Assembly: GCA_012064385.1 (NCBI GenBank)
Contig: QRDG01001525.1
Coordinates: forward strand, 1,116,001 to 1,180,000
Length of the DNA stretch: 64,000 bases
Direction of reading: 5' to 3'
Source of the DNA: Puccinellia tenuiflora
Taxonomy: Eukaryota > Streptophyta > Magnoliopsida > Poales > Poaceae
The notes under the pieces were generated by a model. The model made no database searches. It worked only from the letters and a program-made list of their open reading frames with translations, and had not been told where the DNA came from. The first letter of the stretch is position 1. Each line of letters opens with the position of its first letter. The translations under genes and the position numbers were made by a program. This document shows, one piece after another, positions 56,361-64,000 of the stretch.

Positions 56361-59300
56361 CGGAAAGAGTCGTCTTCGACTCGTCATCCTCTTGAACGCT
56401 TGCATCTCCGTGGAAAGGGGATAGGTCGGCGACGTTGAACGTGTCATGCACCAAGTACTTTGAGGTTGGTATGTCGATCTTGTATGCGTTGTCGTTGATG
56501 CGCTTGAGCACTCTGAAAGGTCCGTCACCGCGAGGAGCAAGCTTGGATTTTCTTTCATCCGGAAAACGGTCCTTGCGGAGGTGTAGCCACACAAGGTCTC
56601 CTTCTTCGAATACCATGGGCCTCTTCAACTTGTTGATCTTGGTGGCTTGGCGCTTTGTGTGCTCCTCTAGAGTTGCTCGTGTTCACTCATGTAATGTCTT
56701 TATGTAGTCGGCTCTTTTGTCGACGTCCATGTCGGTGCGCTCGTGTAGAGGAAGTGGTAAGGATGTCTAGGGCGGTGTTGGGGTTGAACCCATAGACAAC
56801 CTCAAACGGGCTTCGCTTGGTCGCACGGTGGGAGGCACGGTTGTAGGCGAACTCGGCGTGCGGTATGCATTCCTCCCAACCCTTGATGTTTGGCTTGATT
56901 AATGCGCGAAGGAGAGTTGATAAGCTTCGATTCACCACCTCGGTTTGGCCGTCGGTTTGTGGGTGGTAAGCGGTGGAGAAGAGGAGCTTGACTCCTAGCT
57001 TTGCCATCAATGCCTTCCAAAAGTAGCTTGTTAACTTGACATCGCGGTCCGAAACAATGGTCTTCGGCACTCCATGTAGACGAACGATTTCCCTAAAGAA
57101 CAAAGTTGCAATGTGTGAAGCATCGTTGGTCTTATTGCAAGGAATAAAGTGTGCCATTTTAGAGAAGCGATCGACAACAACAAATATTGAATCTTTGCCA
57201 TTCTTTGTGCGAGGTAATCCTAAGACGAAATCCATGCTAATGTCGGACCAAGGTGTGTGTGGTATTGGTAAAGGCATATAAAGGCCATGAGAGTTCAACG
57301 TGGACTTAGCTTTGAGGCAAGTTGGGCAACGGCGCACCAAGCGCTCCACATCACGCGTCATCCGTGGCCAAAAGTAGTGTGTAGATAGCATGGCGAGTGT
57401 CTTGTCACGTCCAAAGTGTCCCATGAGTCCTCCACTATGTGATTCCTGTAGAAGTAACAAACGGAGCGAGGACTCGGGAATGCATAGTTTGTTAGCTTAA
57501 ACAAGAAACCCTTGTGCAAGTAGAAATCATCGCAACCTTTGTCAATTGTGCACTTGGTAAAGATAGGACCAAAGAAAGAATCGGAAGCATAGAGTTCTTT
57601 AAGGTCATCAAGACCCAAAACATTGATTTCAAGTTGGGTGAGTAAGATCATCTTGCGGGAAAGAGCATCCGCAACGATATTGTCCTTGCCTTTTTTGTAC
57701 TTCACCACATAGGGAAAAGACTCGATGAATTCAACCCATTTGGCATGCCTTTTGTTCAAATTGGCTTGGGTTTTCAAATATTTCAAAGATTCATGATCGG
57801 AATGGATAACAAACTCTTTGGGCCAAAGGTAGTGTTGCCACACTTCCAAAACACGTACTAAGGCATAGAGTTCCTTGTCGTAGATTGGGTAGTTTAGGCG
57901 AGCACCATCAAGTTTTTCGCTATAATAGGCAACGGGACGGCCACATTGCATGAGGACGCCACCGATGCCAAGGCCACTAGCGTCACACTCAAGTTCGAAA
58001 GTTTTGGAGAAATCCGGCAAAGCAAGTAAAGGAGCTTCGGTCAATCTCTTCTTGAGTTCATTGAAAGCCGATTCTTGAGCATTGCCCCAAATGAAGGGTA
58101 CATTCTTTTTGGTAAGCTCATTCAAGGGGCAAGCAATTGTGCTAAAATCTTTCACAAAGCGACGATAAAACCCAAACAAACCAAGAGCGCTACGAAGTTG
58201 AGCAAGGTTAGTTGGCGGTGGCCAATTTGTGATTGCCTCAATCTTAGAAGTGTCAACTTCAATTCCTTTTGAAGAAACTACATAACCCAAAAACACAAGC
58301 TTGTCGGTGCAAAAGGTGCATTTCTTGAGGTTGGCAAAGAGGGAAGCATTACGAAGGGCCAACAAAACTTGCTTCACATGGTCGACATGTTCATGCAAGG
58401 ATTTGCTATACACAAGGATATCATCAAAGTAGACCACCACAAACTTGCCAATGAAAGTGCGCAAGACGTGATTCATAAGACGCATAAATGTTGAAGGAGC
58501 ATTTGAAAGACCAAAGGGCATGACAAGCCACTCATAAAGACCAAGTTTTGTTTTAAATGCGGTTTTCCATTCATCTCCTTCATGCATACGGATTTGGTGA
58601 TAGCCACTTTTCAAATCAATTTTGGAGAAGATAGTGGCACCACTAAGCTCATCTAGCATGTCATCAAGTCGTGGGATAGGATGTCGATACCTCACCGTGA
58701 TATTGTTGATGGGACGGCAATCCATGCACATTCGCAGTGTGTCGTCTTGCTTGGGGACGAGGATGACCGGAACGGCGCACGGACTCAAGCTTTCACGAAC
58801 ATGTCCCTTGGCGAGGAGTTCTTGAATTTGGCGCTCGATCTCCTTTGTCTCCTCGGGGTTGGTGCGGTATGGTGCTCTATTGGGTAGAGGGGCGCCGGGA
58901 ATGAGATCGATGCGATGTTCGATGCCACGTAGGGGAGGAAGTCCTTGAGGTAGCTCATCCGGAAAGACATCTTTGAATTCCTGCAAGATAGACAACATAG
59001 ACGGAGGAACTTGGGTTAAGTCGTTAGTGTCTTTGCCATCTCCTTTGCATAAGAGCACGAAGTGGAAAGTGGATGGGTTTGCTCTCACTTCCCTCATCTC
59101 ACTTTTGGTGGCTAACAAGACTACGCCGGGACTCACTCTTTTCCCTTTCTCACTCATATGTGGCTTGTGGCTCTCACTCACGTGAATGTGGTTCGCTCTC
59201 TCACCACTCAACTCACTAGGGGATTGTTTTTCTTGCGCTCTTACAATTGTCTTGGCGTTGTCGGCGATGATTTGGCTTGGAGTCATTGGGCGGAGCACTA

Positions 59301-61209
59301 GGATCTTATTGTTCCATTTGAAGCTATAGTAGTTGGTGCGCCCATCATGAGTAGCGGCCTTGTCAAATTGCCAAGGGCGGCCAAGAAGTAAGTGGCAAAC
59401 CGACATTGGTACCACATCACAATCCACCGTGTCCTCGTAAGAGCCAATCTTGAAGGATACTTGAACCGTGTGTTGGATCCTCACGGTGCCGGAGTCACTA
59501 AGCCATTGCACATGGTAAGGATTGGGGTGCTTCTTGTACGTCAAGTTGAGTTTCTCACATAGCTCCTTGCTTGCCAAGTTGTGACAACTCCCGCCATCAA
59601 TGATTACCTTGATTGATTTGCCGTTGATGCCGGCCTTGGTTTGGAACAAGTTGCATCTTTGAGCGTCATCACCTTGGTTGATTGTAGTCAAGACTCGAGT
59701 GACAACTAGAGTGGGGTTGGGGTCACCATCACAATAGATGTAGTCATCGTCGTCATCCAAGCTTTGCATCGTGGCCACCTTGTTCAATGCATGGTACTCA
59801 TCTTCACTCATGGACTCATAGTCTCCATTGTCATTGATTATCATCACCTTCTTATTGGTGCATTCAAATGACTTGTGCCCTTGACCTCCACACTTGTAGC
59901 AAGTGATATATGACTTGACGGCTTGTGGTGAGGGCGTCGTCTTCTTGGAAGTGGTAGTAGGTTGCGGTGTAGAACTTTTGGCATTACCTTGAGCTTGGAC
60001 TTGAGTCATGGGTTGTGTTGATGATGAAGCTCTAGTGGCGAAGAAGGACTTGGCCTTGACATACTTGAGCTCTTCGGCGACTTGGCGCTCGGCCTTCATG
60101 GCTTGATGCACGAGCTCAACAAGGTTCTCATAAGGTTGGAATTCCACTATCTTCTTGATGGGGTACGTGAGGCCGTTCAAGAATCGTGCCATTGATTGTT
60201 CCTCGGACTCTACAATGTGTGCACGGGAGAGAGTGGACTCCATCTCCTTGTAGTACTCGTCGACCGTCTTGAGACCTTGCTTGAGTTCTTGTAGCTTCTT
60301 GTACAAATCGCGTGCATAATGATGTGGCACAAAGCGCTTGTGCATTTCCTTCTTCATGTCATTCCATGTGTCTATTGGGTCTTCAAAGGATGCTTGGAGT
60401 TGTTCCCACCATAGTTGCGCATAGCCTTCAAACTCGAGGGATGCGAGGTCAACTCGTTTGTCTTGCGGCACCTTGTAGACTCGAAATAACTTGGAGACCT
60501 TGGATTCCCATGCTATGTAGTCCTCCGGGTCGTTGGTGCCATGGAACTTAGGAATGACGAGCTTGGGAGGATTGAAGCGGTTCTTGTGATCATCCTCATC
60601 ATCATCATCATGGTGGTGATGGCGGTCTCGGTGACGATGCCTTGGGTGGTGGTGTGGAACATAATCCTCGTCATCTTCAATATCAACATGATTGTCGGCC
60701 AATGGCACTCGGCGGGCTCGATGTGGAGGAAGATCATGACGATGATGTCGATTGTCCTCATGGCGGTGTGGGGGATCCAAGTTAACATTCGGAATTGGAA
60801 TTTCTTTTCGATGGCGATCTTGATGTTGGTGATGGTGTACGATCGCTTGGGGGTGCGGCTCTTCTTGACGATGTTGGTCTTGGTGTTGTTGAGGATCCAT
60901 GTTCACTTGTTGATTAGGCATCTCTTGGCGATGGCGCTCTTGGCGATGGCGATGCCCTTGATCATTCTCACTCCGTGCGTGGCTTCTTGCGGTGGAGTGG
61001 CGAGAGCTTCGTGAACTTGACCTTGAAGAGCGACTATGATCACGCTCGAGTAGCTTGCTCATGGAATCTTGGATTTGAGCGAAGCGCTCATTGTTTTCAT
61101 GTTGAGCGGCTTGATGGCGCTCCTCATAGCGACGAAAGTTGTCGTCGATGTACCTCCTAAGGGACTCCGCTTGTTTGCCGAAGTCGGCGTCTTGTTCTTC
61201 CCTAGCCAT
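56345..61209 (-). pseudogene. Element C gag-pol polyprotein, disabled in integrase
   Basis: The frame is open from 61224; the likely start is the second ATG at 61209. A His/Asp/Arg-rich N-terminal part precedes the gag core (PEDYIAWESKVSKLFRVY), a CCHC knuckle (CYKCGGQGHKSFEC), protease (VIIDGGSCHNLAS), RT (VVYFDDILVYS) and RNase H (FELECDASGLGIGGVLMQ). Integrase (HFGRDKTLAML...CPTCLKAK, VSDRD, HPQTDGQTE) follows in another frame after an indel near 57498. A second indel near 56765 and TGA at 56685-56683 precede the last part (EEGDLVWLHLRKDRFP). No chromodomain was recognised. The frame continues through the PPT into the LTR. Confidence 0.9.
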
Positions 61210-62292
61210 GATAAGCAAACACAAGTGATATGTGGAATATGTGGTGGCTAATAACCGCTCTTACCTTGGTTGATAGTATTGAACCAATGGGCCTGCCTTC
61301 CGAGACAAAAGTGTCACAAGAGTAAGAGTTGGTTGATTAGTGATCCAAAAGCGACTCACACACACACTTATGAGGAGCTTAGGTATGGTAAAGTGGCAAG
61401 AAATCGAAACGAAACCAACGAAAAGGCTATTGCAATAAGTGGAAGATAACCACAAAGATCAAGAAACAAAAGAGACTAACCACACAATCCGAGAAACAAA
61501 GAAGACTCACACGTGTAGACAAACGTGGATGGTGCGACTATAGGGAGGAGCAACTTGGACCTAACGAAGACTATGCTCGTGCCGCACCACCTCTCGAAGG
61601 ACAACTAGCTCAAGTGTATGGGAAAGAGCACCCGATTTGCACAAGTGTACCCATTTCTCTATTGGTTATTGGAGCTTGAGGATGACTAGGATCACGGCTC
61701 GGCTTTTCTCTTTTTTTTTGTATCTTTTCTATTTCTCTTTTGCTTTTATGCTTTTGCCCGAGCCGAGTCCGCTACAACTAGATGCTCACAAGATTATGAT
61801 ATGGTTACTTGGTGTCACACAAGTGCAATGCTCACACTATGAAGAGCTAGCTCCTAGGAAAAAGTTTCGCGAAATGGAAAGGGATGTGTCGGAAGCTATA
61901 CCTTTGATGTCGTCGAGGTAGCGATGAAGCGACACGAAGATGAAGTCGGTGAATAGTCGTGCGGCGGTAGCACCGGCCGAACGGGCGGTAAGACCGATTG
62001 CGGGCGGTAGTAACGGCCGTTCGGACGGTAGTACCGCCGGCGACGAATTGCGCGGCACGCTTGGGCTTGGAGCGGAAAAGGCCTCCGGAAAACACCAACG
62101 GAAAGTGGGGAAAAGGTCTTAAGCACGAGATCCGTGGATCAAAACCACAAATCGCTCACCAAATCGAAAGATCGAACGAAATCCATATGGGCTATATTTT
62201 TTTTTGAATTTTCGAAATTGGTATGGGAAAGAAAAATTTTGGTGGAGAAATGGCTAATAAACGGTGGAAACACGATCCAAATCCGTGGAAAC
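61210..62292 (-). other. 5' leader of element C
   Basis: About 1.08 kb between PBS and gag. It contains a cluster of cggtagtaccgcc-type motifs at 61963-62040, similar to those in LTR D. No separate gene was recognised. Confidence 0.6.
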
Positions 62293-62309
62293 CCTTGCTC
62301 TTGATACCA
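62293..62309 (-). other. Primer binding site of element C, imperfect tRNA-Met type
   Basis: The plus strand reads ccttgctcttgatacca, the complement of a tRNA-Met-like site with one extra base compared with the usual gctctgatacca. Two bases separate it from the LTR. Confidence 0.65.
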
Positions 62310-62311
62310 AA

Positions 62312-63399
62312 TGTTGTAGGGCTAGGCCCGATCTTCACGGATTTGAGGGGGAAACGGGGATGAACACGAAGAACACGAGGGGAAACGAGGGGGATTCGTG
62401 GGCAAAACACAAGGATAACTAGCAAATCCTGCTAAGAACTCCACCCAACAACAAACCCTCAAAAAGGTAGCCTTTGGATCGAAGAATCAAAGCCAAACTT
62501 ACTCTTGTTGAAACCGATTGCTCTTACCGGCCGGTCCACCGATCCAATAGAATCACCGCAGTGAAAGATTGGTTTGCACTACTAGAGACACCGCAGTGAA
62601 AGAGTAGCAACAACAAGATCTACCTCAACGAGGCACCCTAGCTACGAGGGAGGAGGAGCATAGCTCTCACAAGTCTCAGATTCAGTCTAGCCTCGAAATG
62701 GGGAAAGTGGAAAGCTATTTATAGTCTATTACAAAACGGGGCAGGAAAGGTGGGGAACTGGCCTGGGGGCCGGCATGGGCCGGCCTGGAGGCCGGCGGTC
62801 TCGGGTGGGTGACCGGCCTGGGGGCCGGCCTAGGCCGGCCTGGAGGCCGGCCGGCTCATGGGGGTGACCGGCCTGGGGGCCGGCCTAGGCCGGCCTGGAG
62901 GCCGGCTGGGAGGCCGGTGCGGGGACCGGTGGCGTCGGGGTGTGGCCCGGCCTAGGGGCCGGCCTGGGCCGGTATGGAGGCCGGTGGCTTCTGGTGGGTG
63001 CCCGGCCTGGAGGCCGGCCTGGGCCGGTTGGGAGGCCGGTCGCCTCGGGTTGGGGCCCGGCCTTGGGGCCGGCCTAGGCCGGCTGGGAGGCCGGCCACCC
63101 TGTCTTCGCATCTTCCCTCCTCTTCTTGTCCATCTTCTTGGATCTCCTCTTGTCTAACTTCTCCATCATCTTGGACCTTCTCTTGGTCATCTCCTTGACT
63201 CCATTGTGGGTCATCATCCGGGTGGATCCTGAGTATGCATAAGGTACCGGCATGAAGTAGCAAGCCATTCAAAGGAAGGTCGAGATCACACATCGAGAGG
63301 AGCGAGGTCACCTTTTCATGAAGAGCCTTGACTCTTGATCTTGTCATTGGGCCATTTGGCATGGTGTCCATGGTGTTGTCCACATGTGGGGCTACATCA
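62312..63399 (-). repeat. 5' LTR of element C
   Basis: The same ends and the same G+C-rich array as the other LTR, with the TATA box on the element strand at 62715-62724. Transcription of element C would start from this copy. Confidence 0.95.
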
Positions 63400-63404
63400 C
63401 ATCA
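63400..63404. repeat. Target site duplication of element C, right copy
   Basis: catca, identical to 55253-55257. Confidence 0.9.
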
Positions 63405-64000
63405 CCCCCATTTTTTTGGTTCATCCCTTAGATTTTTGGTTCATCCTCTAAATTTTTCGGTTCATCGCCTAGATTTTACGGTTCATAACCTAGTTTTTTC
63501 GGTTCATCGCCTAGATTTTTCGGTTCATCGCCTAGATTTTCGGTTCACTGCCTAAATTTTGGTTGATCACTTAGTTTTTCCGGTTCATCGGCTAGATTTA
63601 CGGTTCACAACCTAGTTTTTATGGTTCACTGTCTAGATTTTTCGGTTCATAATCGAGATTTTTGGTTCACCGCCTAGATTTTCGATTCATCACTTAGGTT
63701 TTTCGGTTCACCGCCTAGATTTTCGGTTCATAAACCGCCTAGATTTTTGGCTCATATATAGATTTTATGGTTCACCAGCTAGATTTCCGGTTCATCCCCT
63801 ATATTTTTTTGTTCACTTTTTTCGGTTCATTGCCTAGATTTCGGTTCATCACCTAGATTTACGGTTCATCGCCTAGATTTTACGGTTCATTGCCTTTATT
63901 TTTTGTTCACTTTTTTTGGTTAATATTATAGATTTTATGGTTCACCGCCTAGATTTTCGGTTCATTGATTTTAGGTTTATCATATACATTTATGGTTCAT
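63405..64000. repeat. Minisatellite, unit about 20 bp (right part)
   Basis: The array of tcggttcatcgcctagattt variants resumes behind element C and runs to the window end, so its far edge is not seen. About 28 units are visible. Confidence 0.95.

Larger units (their letters stand above)
55258..63399 (-). mobile_element. Complete Ty3/gypsy retrotransposon C inserted in the minisatellite
   Basis: Two near-identical LTRs (55258-56344 and 62312-63399) flank gag-pol on the minus strand, with a PBS next to the right LTR, a purine tract next to the left LTR and a perfect 5-bp target duplication, CATCA. By eye the LTRs differ by 8 substitutions and one 1-bp indel over 1087 bp, about 0.7 percent. This means a recent insertion. 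Domain order PR-RT-RNase H-integrase is Ty3/gypsy. Pol has two frameshifts and one stop. Confidence 0.96.

Overview
The window is nuclear DNA of a grass, most likely a Triticeae species (wheat, barley or Aegilops type). The evidence is host genes with GT-AG introns and plant isoforms (alpha-tubulin, a SEC14-like protein, a HEXO-type beta-hexosaminidase, a Cu/Zn superoxide dismutase), embedded in nested LTR retrotransposons, Stowaway-type MITEs, foldback elements, LINE and SINE remnants and a Mutator-like transposon. There is one assembly gap (34418-35174).

Layout. 1-15661 is a three-level nest, all read on the minus strand. A Ty3/gypsy Tat-like element (A, 1-7217) sits in the integrase of a second Tat-like element (B, 7218-13345), which itself sits in the transposase of a Mutator-like element (13346-15661). 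15662-21800 is mostly anonymous, with a diverged 541-bp tandem repeat. 21980-24525 (+) is an intact six-exon SEC14/CRAL-TRIO gene. 25838-28304 holds SINE, LINE and nested Stowaway remnants. 30011-31738 (-) holds the last five exons of a Cu/Zn-SOD whose 5' half is not visible. 32948-33587 is a truncated LINE. 34418-38549 is a gap followed by the gag start and 2.2-kb LTR of a copia-like element (D).

38894-39998 holds a foldback element and two Stowaway MITEs. 40396-42775 (-) is a five-exon alpha-tubulin gene and 45201-47095 (-) a two-exon GH20 beta-hexosaminidase gene. 47435-48900 is an AT-rich array rich in GTTCA. 49778-52243 (+) is a seven-exon Ulp1-like (C48) cysteine protease gene with three lesions. 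52687-64000 is a minisatellite of about 20 bp per unit, split by a young gypsy element (C, 55258-63399, TSD CATCA).

The host genes are independent housekeeping or metabolic genes with no operon-like relation. The most unusual structure is the Ulp1-like gene lying between two different GTTCA-rich repeat arrays, which could be the body of a large DNA transposon. A second window-wide pattern is that several element-internal nonsense codons are TAG where glutamine (CAG) seems expected. Two of them fall at the same PR/RT boundary site in elements A and B.
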